From Clostridia bacterium (GTDB taxonomy: Bacteria > Bacillota > Clostridia > Oscillospirales > Acutalibacteraceae), in assembly GCA_900766945.1 (NCBI GenBank), contig CAAFXD010000287.1, positions 1 to 5,424 of the forward strand: DNA of 5,424 nucleotides, in the 5' to 3' direction. Numbering within the stretch: the stretch's first letter is position 1; each line of letters starts with the position of its first letter. Below are positions 1 to 5,175 of the stretch, in pieces. Under the pieces are notes generated by a model that worked only from the letters and a program-made list of their open reading frames with translations, made no database searches and was not told the origin of the DNA. The position numbers were made by a program, and so were the translations under genes.

Positions 1-332
1 CACAGCAGAACAATCAGCGCCATAGCCTCCGCGACCTTAAAGCCGACCTTTGTGCCCGCCTTGTCGAGCGTAGTCATAATGGCGACATACAAAAGCAGCA
101 ACGGCACAACAAACGCAGAAAAGCCAAAGAGACCAAAGGAAAGCGTACGAATACCGCCCCAAAGGCCGCCGCCGGGAATGAGTGTAACACAAATTAAAAA
201 TGCAGAAACACAAAACAAAATGATTGCCGCAACTTGCTTTTGCGCCGCGGCGCGTTCCGCCCTTTTTTCTGTCGCCGTATTTCGACTCGGTTGGCGTTTT
301 GCTTTTGTTTGCGTACTTTTACTTCCTGCCAT
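1..332 (-). CDS. ftsK: FtsK/SpoIIIE-family DNA translocase, N-terminal membrane part (partial)
   Basis: This gene starts at the ATG at 332-330 and runs off the left edge, so only 110 residues are visible. A clear GGAGG (341-345) lies 8 bases before the ATG and supports this start. The product begins with a basic, Lys/Arg/Ala-rich cytoplasmic stretch (residues 1-33). A hydrophobic segment follows at about 34-52, then a Gly-rich turn (GGGLWGG at 54-60), a second hydrophobic segment at about 64-86, and the start of a third from about 98. That is the layout of the four-helix membrane domain at the front of FtsK/SpoIIIE proteins. Those proteins are hexameric ATP-driven pumps that move chromosomal DNA across the division or sporulation septum. 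The motor and gamma domains would lie outside the window, so the family call rests on the N-terminal pattern and on position. The gene begins 20 bases after tepA, the neighbour of spoIIIE in Bacillus subtilis. Whether it acts in division, sporulation or both cannot be decided here. Confidence 0.85.
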   Translation of the reverse strand, partial: MAGSKSTQTKAKRQPSRNTATEKRAERAAAQKQVAAIILFCVSAFLICVTLIPGGGLWGGIRTLSFGLFGFSAFVVPLLLLYVAIMTTLDKAGTKVGFKVAEAMALIVLL

Positions 333-352
333 TTTTCGTTCCTCCGATTTTT

Positions 353-1114
353 CTATATATCCTCTTTTTCGTGATTTGCAATCATTTGGTACAGACAGTC
401 CAATGCATCCGAAAGGCCGCCCAAGCGGTCAATCATACCGCATTCTACTGCGGCATTTCCGTCTAAAACCGTGCCGACATCTGTTGCAAGTTCCCCGGTA
501 GCAAGCATAAATTCGCGAAATTTCTCCGGCGGCATTTTGGAATTTTTCGAGACAAAGTCCACAATGCGCTCCTGCATTTTTTGAAAATAGGAAAAGGTTT
601 GCGGCACACCTAAGACCAACCCATTCATACGAACCGGATGGACCGTCATCGTCGCAGACGGGACAATAAACGATTGCTTTGCAGATACCGCAAGCGGCAC
701 ACCGATAGAATGCCCGCCGCCGAGCACCAAAGACACCGTCGGTGTTTTCATACCGCTGATAAGCTCTGCAATCGCAAGCCCTGCCTCAATGTCGCCGCCG
801 ACCGTGTTTAAAATGACAATCAAGCCTTCAATTTCATCGCTTTCCTCAATCGCCACCAACTGCGGAATCACATGCTCATATTTCGTGGTTTTGTTTTGCG
901 GGGGCAAAATATAGTGCCCTTCAATTTGACCGATTATGGTTAGGCAATGAATACTGTGTCCGTTTTTTTCGACGGTAATGGATCCGGTTTCTACAATTTG
1001 CCGAATAGAAGAAGCCGTATGCTCTGCATCTGCATTTTCTTCCTCGTCAAAAGGCGCATATTCCGCATTTTGCATCCATGTGGAAAAAGCAATGGATTTT
1101 TTCGATTTTTTCAT
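353..1114 (-). CDS. tepA: ClpP-fold serine protease, TepA (translocation-enhancing protein)
   Basis: The product is 253 residues from the ATG at 1114-1112. It has the ClpP/crotonase-type fold of the TepA (YmfB) family, cytoplasmic proteins related to ClpP and SppA. In B. subtilis, TepA was linked to protein export and to degradation of small acid-soluble spore proteins on germination; that role is family knowledge, not shown here. Family blocks are clear: KTTKYEHVIPQL at 75-86, ILNTVGGDIEAG at 101-112 and LGGGHSIGVPLA at 131-142. By alignment with ClpP the likely catalytic triad is Ser136, His159 (in TMTVHPVRM) and Asp212 (in ATDVGTVLDG), so the enzyme looks intact. The first 40 or so residues are a family-typical, acidic and less conserved extension. 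A GTG nine bases upstream (1123) is in frame but lies inside the ribosome binding site, so the ATG is preferred. The gene has its own promoter and is followed after 20 bases by ftsK/spoIIIE, suggesting one operon. Confidence 0.93.
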   Translation of the reverse strand: MKKSKKSIAFSTWMQNAEYAPFDEEENADAEHTASSIRQIVETGSITVEKNGHSIHCLTIIGQIEGHYILPPQNKTTKYEHVIPQLVAIEESDEIEGLIVILNTVGGDIEAGLAIAELISGMKTPTVSLVLGGGHSIGVPLAVSAKQSFIVPSATMTVHPVRMNGLVLGVPQTFSYFQKMQERIVDFVSKNSKMPPEKFREFMLATGELATDVGTVLDGNAAVECGMIDRLGGLSDALDCLYQMIANHEKEDI

Positions 1115-1120
1115 ATGGCA

Positions 1121-1126
1121 CACCTC
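1121..1126 (-). promoter_or_regulatory. Ribosome binding site that fixes the tepA start
   Basis: The minus strand reads GAGGTG here, 6 bases before the ATG at 1114. The alternative in-frame GTG codon (1123-1121) is the second half of this same motif and would have no binding site of its own at normal spacing. This favours the 253-residue product over a 256-residue one. Confidence 0.75.
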
Positions 1127-1167
1127 ACAGAAAATATGTATTTAGTATTTCCGCAGGGTGTGCGAAT

Positions 1168-1183
1168 TATTTTGCGCAAAATA
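1168..1183. repeat. 16-bp perfect palindrome over the tepA transcription start
   Basis: TATTTTGCGCAAAATA is a perfect inverted repeat with no spacer. It abuts the predicted -10 hexamer of the tepA promoter, sharing one base, and its centre falls at the expected transcription start near 1176. This placement suits a repressor operator. The bases just downstream (about 1161-1178) can also form a short bulged hairpin at the 5' end of the transcript. The palindrome itself is seen directly; the operator role is inference, and a chance AT-rich palindrome cannot be excluded. Confidence 0.45.
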
Positions 1184-1211
1184 TTGTATCATAAATCTGT
1201 CTGATACGCAA
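1183..1211 (-). promoter_or_regulatory. Predicted sigma-A promoter of tepA-ftsK
   Basis: On the minus strand, TTGCGT (1211-1206) is followed after exactly 17 bases by TACAAT (1188-1183). The -10 matches the consensus at five of six positions, and the -35 at only three (the TTG). The predicted start near 1176 gives a leader of about 60 bases before tepA. The promoter lies between the spo0A terminator and tepA, which supports independent transcription of the tepA-ftsK pair. No convincing sporulation-sigma promoter was seen in this gap. Confidence 0.55.
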
Positions 1212-1229
1212 TCTTTTGTTTTGGTTTAT

Positions 1230-1264
1230 AAAAAAATTGCCTTACAATTTGTAAGGCAATTTTT
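1230..1264 (-). terminator. Rho-independent terminator of spo0A
   Basis: A perfect 15-bp inverted repeat (1232-1246 with 1250-1264, core TTGCCTTACA) encloses a 3-base loop. In the minus direction the stem ends in a run of seven T. The arms also begin and end in A and T runs, so it could act in both directions, but no gene on the plus strand needs it. It lies 31 bases after the spo0A stop codon and upstream of the tepA promoter. Confidence 0.92.
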
Positions 1265-1295
1265 GAAAAGGGAGTAAGTATGCTTAAAAGTATGT

Positions 1296-2069
1296 TTAAC
1301 TGATTTTCAGCTGTAACCGCAGTTTATCACTAATCATGGCAATAAACTCCGAATTTGTGGGCTTGCCGCGACTGTTTTGAATGGTGTAGCCGAAATAGGA
1401 ACTGAGAACATCTACATCTCCCCTGTCCCACGCCACTTCAATCGCATGGCGTATTGCTCGCTCTACACGGGAAGAAGTCGTTGCAAACCGCTTTGCCACG
1501 GTGGGATATAACACCTTTGTGACAGAATTCATCATTTCTGTATCGTTTATGGACAAAATAATGGCTTCTCGCAAATATTGATAGCCTTTAATATGCGCAG
1601 GCACACCGATTTGATGCATAATTTCACTGACAAGCACTTCTAAATCAGAGTTGTTAAAATGCGCTTGTGCATTGCTTTTCACCTGTGGTTGTGTGTCGCC
1701 CGCCATAAGCAGAATGCGCTCCGCCATCATGGAAACATCAAACGGTTTTAAGAAATAATAGTCAGCGCCCGCAGTCAGGACTTCATTCTCAAACCGCTGA
1801 TTGTCCACACCTGATACGACCATTACCAACGGCTTTTTGATTTTCGGATTTTTGGACATCTGCTGTAAGACGCCGAGCGCATCCACCGAGGACATAATTG
1901 CGTCCATAACAAGCACATCGGGTTTTTCAAGCTCTAAAAGCCGTAAAACCTCACTGCCGTTTTTCGACACACGCCGAACCTCGAACCCATACGATTTGAA
2001 AACGGATGTGCAATGCTTTCCGAATTCGTTTGCTTCCTCCGTAAATAGAATTTTGAGTGTTTTCTCCAT
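1296..2069 (-). CDS. spo0A: Sporulation master response regulator Spo0A
   Basis: The 257-residue product is the transcription factor that, once phosphorylated, commits the cell to sporulation. Residues 1-122 form the receiver domain: phospho-acceptor Asp56 in PDVLVMDAIM, switch Ser86, and Lys108 in the YYFLKPFD block. Residues 141-257 form the Spo0A-specific DNA-binding domain, nearly invariant: HIKGYQYLREAI (159-170), recognition helix SRVERAIRHAIEVAW (200-214) and KPTNSEFIAMISDKLRL (236-252). Arg204 and His208 in the helix match residues that touch 0A boxes in B. subtilis. The receiver is unusual: the acidic pair is Glu11-Glu12 rather than Asp-Asp, and the usual Pro after Asp56-x-x-Met is Ser60. 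The start is supported by AGGAGGT (2077-2083), 7 bases before the ATG. It follows spoIVB, the standard order in spore formers, but is separated from it by a terminator and has its own promoter. Identity is certain; how the receiver is controlled is open. Confidence 0.98.
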   Translation of the reverse strand: MEKTLKILFTEEANEFGKHCTSVFKSYGFEVRRVSKNGSEVLRLLELEKPDVLVMDAIMSSVDALGVLQQMSKNPKIKKPLVMVVSGVDNQRFENEVLTAGADYYFLKPFDVSMMAERILLMAGDTQPQVKSNAQAHFNNSDLEVLVSEIMHQIGVPAHIKGYQYLREAIILSINDTEMMNSVTKVLYPTVAKRFATTSSRVERAIRHAIEVAWDRGDVDVLSSYFGYTIQNSRGKPTNSEFIAMISDKLRLQLKIS

Positions 2070-2100
2070 AAAATTGACCTCCTGTTTTGATTTCTGCCAT

Positions 2101-2165
2101 ATTTTACCATATTAGTTAATATTTGGCAATGGATTTTTTGAAAATATTTTTATTTTTTTCATTTT
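2101..2165 (-). promoter_or_regulatory. Predicted sigma-A promoter of spo0A with upstream A/T tracts
   Basis: On the minus strand, TTGCCA (2129-2124) and TAAAAT (2106-2101) are separated by 17 bases, and each matches the sigma-A consensus at five of six positions. Directly upstream, at about 2131-2165, runs of A and T resemble an UP element that binds the RNA polymerase alpha subunit. The expected start is near 2094, giving a short leader into the AGGAGGT ribosome binding site. I found no good sigma-H promoter or 0A box in this gap, the elements that give B. subtilis spo0A its sporulation-time boost. Confidence 0.75.
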
Positions 2166-2180
2166 TATACAGAAAACCTT

Positions 2181-2224
2181 AAAAAGAAAGGATGCATAAC
2201 CGTAAAAACAGTTATACATCCTTT
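2181..2224 (-). terminator. Rho-independent terminator of spoIVB
   Basis: Arms at 2187-2200 and 2211-2224 (core AAAGGATG with CATCCTTT) pair over 14 positions, including one G-U pair. The stem can extend by three more pairs, leaving a loop of about 6 bases. In the minus direction it is followed by CTTTTT. It starts 3 bases after the spoIVB stop codon, so spoIVB transcripts should largely end before spo0A. Confidence 0.9.
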
Positions 2225-2227
2225 CGC

Positions 2228-3478
2228 TTACGATGCCGCTTTCAACATCTGTTCGTTGATTGCTTCGGCATCTTTCAGCATTGTTTCGGCAAATATGCCG
2301 TAGCCTTGCAATGCATTGTTGACAAATACATGCGTCACCGCACCGACAAGCATACCGTTTTGAATGATAGGACTGCCGCTCATACCTTGCACAATACCGC
2401 CTGTCTTTTCAATCAAAGCACTGTCGGTTACTTCGACAATCATATTTTTACCGTTCTCATCAGAATTTGGGTAAACCTTAACGATTTTGGCATCATAATA
2501 CTGTGGGCCTGCATCGTCAACCGTTGCAAGAATCTGTGCGTAGCCGGTCTTTACCTCATTTTTTGTTGCCACAGGCATTTCGGACGCACTATCGTTGTAC
2601 GCGTCTAACACGCCGAATACACCCGTTTCCCCGTTGCTGTAAAGTGTGCCGAGGCTTTCCTCTTCAAACACACCGCAAAGCTCACCGGTAATGCCGGCAC
2701 TGCCTTTATAACAGCCGCTGATTTGGGTTTTTATGGCTTCGCCGTGTCCAAACGGCATCACCGCACCGGTATCCAAGTCACAGATTGCGTGACCGAGTCC
2801 GCCGAATATACCGTTCTCTTTGCAATAAAAAGTCATGGTACCGACGCCCGCAGTACTGTCTCGCACCCACAAGCCCGCTTTTTGTGTGCCGTCATTCGAG
2901 GAAACGGCAAGCGAAAGCTGTGTTTGCCAAACTTTTTTATCTCTGCGCACGGTTAAAGTGATACTGTCGGTGCTCGCCTGTACTGCTGCGCTGAGTTGCG
3001 ACACATTTTGTGCAGAGCACCCGTTAATCGCGAGTATGACATCGCCGACTTTTAGACCTGCACGCTTTGCGGGGCTTACAATCCCCTCTGCGGTTGGCAC
3101 ATCATCCATACCGACAATCAAAATACCGTCTGTAAAGATTTTAATGCCGAAAACATCACCACTCGGCACGACATATTGCCGTTTGCTGACCGTCACTGTC
3201 GAAGATTTCACCGGAATGGTGTTGAGCAACGAAATATTTACTTGGTAACTTTCTGCGCCTTCGGAGCCGTCGGAGACCGTGCGCGCAGAATTCGCAGAAA
3301 GCACTGTGCTTTCCGATTCGCAATTCTGCAACGAGTAAATGCCGTTGACATTTATCTCCTGATTCTCCAAAAGGCGGATGGTATCGGGATAAACCTTATC
3401 TCCCAAAAAAACCAAAGCAAATATGACAGAGGCAGCAACAAGACTGAAAAGGCTGAAAAACTTGAATAAATTCTTCAT
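2228..3478 (-). CDS. spoIVB: SpoIVB peptidase (S55 family), sporulation sigma-K checkpoint signal
   Basis: The 416-residue product matches SpoIVB. In B. subtilis this serine protease is made in the forespore and secreted into the space between forespore and mother cell. There it cleaves SpoIVFA, which releases the SpoIVFB protease to process pro-sigma-K. One N-terminal hydrophobic helix (about 5-25) acts as a signal or anchor. A Ser/Glu-rich linker (53-77) lies in the region where the B. subtilis protein cuts itself. A PDZ domain spans about 108-190, with the KRAGLKVGDVILAING block at 138-153. The S55 peptidase domain follows: His230 in GGLGHAICD, Asp352 in VTDSALIEKTGG and Ser367 in GIVQGMSGSPI match the known triad, so it looks active. 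GGAGGT (3484-3489) lies 5 bases before the ATG. It is flanked by terminators on both sides and so is probably a single-gene transcript. No clear sigma-F or sigma-G promoter could be picked out upstream. A sigma-K-like target is implied but not visible here. Confidence 0.97.
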   Translation of the reverse strand: MKNLFKFFSLFSLVAASVIFALVFLGDKVYPDTIRLLENQEINVNGIYSLQNCESESTVLSANSARTVSDGSEGAESYQVNISLLNTIPVKSSTVTVSKRQYVVPSGDVFGIKIFTDGILIVGMDDVPTAEGIVSPAKRAGLKVGDVILAINGCSAQNVSQLSAAVQASTDSITLTVRRDKKVWQTQLSLAVSSNDGTQKAGLWVRDSTAGVGTMTFYCKENGIFGGLGHAICDLDTGAVMPFGHGEAIKTQISGCYKGSAGITGELCGVFEEESLGTLYSNGETGVFGVLDAYNDSASEMPVATKNEVKTGYAQILATVDDAGPQYYDAKIVKVYPNSDENGKNMIVEVTDSALIEKTGGIVQGMSGSPIIQNGMLVGAVTHVFVNNALQGYGIFAETMLKDAEAINEQMLKAAS

Positions 3479-3493
3479 TTTTCACCTCCGCAC

Positions 3494-3510
3494 GCGGTTT
3501 TTCGGACCGC
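3494..3510 (-). other. Short hairpin in the spoIVB leader
   Basis: GCGGT (3494-3498) and ACCGC (3506-3510) form a 5-bp GC-rich stem with a 7-base loop, extendable by two G-U pairs in the transcript. It ends a few bases before the spoIVB ribosome binding site (3484-3489). It has no T-run and is not a terminator. It might affect translation or transcript stability, but the stem is short and could be chance. Confidence 0.35.
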
Positions 3511-3548
3511 ACTAATACTTTGTGCGAAATGTGAAAAAATATAAACGG

Positions 3549-3597
3549 AAAAAATAAGACTTTACGGTGAATTTTAGAATTCAACCGTAAAGTCTTA
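3549..3597 (-). terminator. Rho-independent terminator of the pfkA operon
   Basis: Arms TAAGACTTTACGGT (3555-3568) and its exact complement (3584-3597) pair over 14 bp. After one bulged base, five more pairs (GAATT with AATTC) close a 4-base loop. In the minus direction six T follow at once. It begins 4 bases after the stop of the shikimate-kinase-like gene and closes the pfkA operon ahead of spoIVB. Confidence 0.95.
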
Positions 3598-3601
3598 AAA
3601 T

Positions 3602-4108
3602 TTATTTTTTGATTTGTTTTAAAGCCATCAAAATGTCTGCAACCGCATCTTCCGAGGATTTGGCGTCAGAGGATACCGTGATGTCGGCATATTTTTGATA
3701 AAACGGCAAACGCTCATAATAAATATCATCTATGGTTTTGCCTTTTGTTGCCGCAACCCCGCGCGTTTTAATATTGTTCAAACGGGATTTGACGGTTTCC
3801 AACGATACATCTAAAAATATGATGATTCCATCTCGCCGAAGCTTTTGCATCGCCGCATCGCGAAAAACGGCACTGCCGCCGGTGGCAATGACGCAGTTTT
3901 CACAATCCAGCGAGAGAATTGCCGCACATTCTGCATCTAAAAAATGTGCTATCCCGTCCGTATCAATAATTTCCTGTAACAGACGCTTTTCCCGCTGTTG
4001 AATCACCAAATCCGTATCGCAAAAGCCGATGCCGAGCGTTTTTGCCAAAATAACGCCAACCGTGCTCTTGCCCGAAGCGGGCATACCGATTAAAACAATA
4101 TTTTTCAT
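3602..4108 (-). CDS. Shikimate kinase-like P-loop kinase with altered substrate pocket
   Basis: The 168-residue product has the length and fold of AroK, which phosphorylates shikimate with ATP on the route to chorismate. Seen directly: a P-loop GMPASGKST at 8-16, the DTD motif at 31-33 whose second Asp binds shikimate in AroK, TGGS at 76-79, a lid-region Arg116, and ERLPFY at 132-137 whose Arg133 matches a substrate-binding Arg of AroK. Two expected features are missing. The usual Phe-Arg before Glu is Phe56-Leu57, and the Gly-Gly-Gly motif is Gly-Gly-Ser. The lid also reads RGVAA rather than RPLL. The ATP site looks intact; the true substrate could be shikimate or a related compound, so no symbol is given. 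The start overlaps the pfkA stop by one base, and no good ribosome binding site precedes it, so translation is probably coupled to pfkA. No other aromatic-pathway gene is in view. Confidence 0.85.
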   Translation of the reverse strand: MKNIVLIGMPASGKSTVGVILAKTLGIGFCDTDLVIQQREKRLLQEIIDTDGIAHFLDAECAAILSLDCENCVIATGGSAVFRDAAMQKLRRDGIIIFLDVSLETVKSRLNNIKTRGVAATKGKTIDDIYYERLPFYQKYADITVSSDAKSSEDAVADILMALKQIKK

Positions 4109-4110
4109 CA
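4106..4110 (-). other. TGATG stop/start overlap between pfkA and the kinase gene
   Basis: The pfkA stop TGA (4110-4108) and the next ATG (4108-4106) share one base. The bases just upstream lack a purine-rich binding site, which suggests ribosomes finishing pfkA restart here. This would tie the amounts of the two kinases together. Confidence 0.8.
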
Positions 4111-5070
4111 GATGGAAATTTCGTGCGCAAGCTTATACATATCCAAATCAATGCTCTTTTTCATATTCAGCGCTTCAAAAATATCGAAGTCTACGATTTG
4201 GTCTTTTTGCATAGCTACCACGCGGTTGCCGATGCCTTCTTTTAACAGTTCGACGGCTCTGTATCCCATTTGACTGCCGACAACTCTGTCCCGAACGGTC
4301 GGCGAACCGCCACGCTGAACATGACCGAGAATGGTTGCGCGGGATTCAACGCCGGTTTCCTTTTCGATGCGTTCCGCCATTTCCTGCACGCCGCCGATGC
4401 CCTCTGCCACAATAATAATAAAGTGACGCTTGCCGGCTTTTTGCGTGCGCTGCATACGCTCAATAACATCTTTTTCAAAATCAAACGGTACTTCGGGAAT
4501 TAAAATGGTTGTCGCACCACAGGCAATACCCGCGTTTAAGGCAATATACCCTGCTCTTCTGCCCATAACCTCAACAACGGAGCAACGGTCATGCGACTCG
4601 GAAGTATCACGCAGACGGTCCACCATTTCCATAACCGTATTCATGGAGGTGTCGTACCCGATGGTATAATCACAGCAGGCAATATCATTATCAATCGTGC
4701 CGGGAATACCGACGCAGGGCACACCGCGCAAAGAAAGGTCACGCGCGCCGCGGAACGAACCGTCACCGCCGATGACAACAATGCCTTCCATTTGCATTTC
4801 TTTGCAAACATCCATGGCTTTCTGCATGCCCTCTTCGGTTTTGAATTCAGGGCTTCTGGCAGAATATAAAATTGTGCCGCCGCGGTTAATAATATTGGAA
4901 ACGCTGCGCAAATTCATTTCATACATATCGCCGTACATAAGGCCGTTGTAGCCGCGACGAATCCCCATAACGCGGAATCCGTTTTCACAGCCTGCACGCA
5001 CAACCGCACGGATAGCCGCATTCATGCCGGGCGCGTCGCCGCCGCTTGTTAACACACCGATGGTTTTCAT
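4108..5070 (-). CDS. pfkA: ATP-dependent 6-phosphofructokinase
   Basis: The 320-residue product is a full-length bacterial PfkA. It is the cytoplasmic homotetramer that converts fructose 6-phosphate and ATP to fructose 1,6-bisphosphate, the committed step of glycolysis. The ATP site shows TSGGDAPGMNAA (8-19), Arg72 and GGDGS (101-105). Gly104 there, with Gly124 in PGTIDND, marks the ATP-using rather than the pyrophosphate-using type. Asp127 is the catalytic base. Fructose 6-phosphate contacts expected from the family are all present: Arg162, Met169-Gly170-Arg171, Glu223, Arg244, His250 and Arg253. Effector-site residues Arg21 and Arg25 are also kept, so ADP/PEP control is likely, though this is inferred from the family. 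The minus strand reads GAGGTGAAGG (5083-5074) just before the ATG, a good ribosome binding site. It leads the operon with the shikimate-kinase-like gene and follows dnaE, a common arrangement in Clostridia, where pyruvate kinase often comes next instead. Confidence 0.98.
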   Translation of the reverse strand: MKTIGVLTSGGDAPGMNAAIRAVVRAGCENGFRVMGIRRGYNGLMYGDMYEMNLRSVSNIINRGGTILYSARSPEFKTEEGMQKAMDVCKEMQMEGIVVIGGDGSFRGARDLSLRGVPCVGIPGTIDNDIACCDYTIGYDTSMNTVMEMVDRLRDTSESHDRCSVVEVMGRRAGYIALNAGIACGATTILIPEVPFDFEKDVIERMQRTQKAGKRHFIIIVAEGIGGVQEMAERIEKETGVESRATILGHVQRGGSPTVRDRVVGSQMGYRAVELLKEGIGNRVVAMQKDQIVDFDIFEALNMKKSIDLDMYKLAHEISI

Positions 5071-5114
5071 AATCCTTCACCTCAAAAATTCAATTCTGTA
5101 TGCATCAAAATACT

Positions 5115-5142
5115 ATAATACACAAAACCGCAATAATGTCAA
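5115..5142 (-). promoter_or_regulatory. Predicted sigma-A promoter of the pfkA operon
   Basis: A perfect -35 TTGACA (5142-5137) on the minus strand is followed after 16 bases by TATTAT (5120-5115), which matches the -10 consensus at five of six positions. A second candidate -10, TATAGT (5117-5112), has 19-base spacing and is less likely. The promoter lies in the 105-base gap after dnaE. That gap shows no strong terminator, so some read-through from dnaE into pfkA is possible. Confidence 0.7.
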
Positions 5143-5175
5143 GTAAATATCTTCCTTTCTAACAAAAAGACTGTT

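Noticed and set aside
52..501. Plus-strand open frame of 149 codons spanning the ftsK/tepA junction
   Set aside because: It lies antisense to the ftsK start and the tepA end, has a low-complexity, Arg/Pro-rich product with no family features, and lacks a ribosome binding site. It is a shadow of the minus-strand genes.
1112..1123. GTG at 1123 as the tepA start
   Set aside because: This codon overlaps the GAGGTG ribosome binding site that serves the ATG at 1114, so it would have no site of its own.
1961..1969. 0A-box-like TGTCGAAAA on the minus strand
   Set aside because: It lies inside the spo0A coding region, about 100 bases past the start, where the codons for Val-Ser-Lys in the receiver explain it. 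A regulatory role is possible but unsupported.
1801..2115. Plus-strand open frame of 104 codons over the start of spo0A
   Set aside because: It is antisense to the Spo0A receiver and runs through the spo0A promoter; there is no sign of a real product.
2157..2179. Sigma-H-like pair AGGTTTT ... GAAA upstream of spo0A
   Set aside because: The spacing is 2-3 bases too short, both halves are imperfect, and the left half overlaps the end of the spoIVB terminator.
3197..3203. TGTCGAA, an 0A-box core, on the plus strand
   Set aside because: It is within spoIVB coding sequence, far from any promoter; seven bases are expected by chance in a window of this size.
2835..3248. Plus-strand open frame of 137 codons inside spoIVB
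   Set aside because: It is fully antisense to the well-conserved PDZ and linker region of SpoIVB and shows no recognisable domain.
5143..5175. Possible terminator after dnaE
   Set aside because: Only weak 4-bp pairings such as AACA with TGTT, or CTTT with AAAG, are available and no proper T-tail follows a stable stem.
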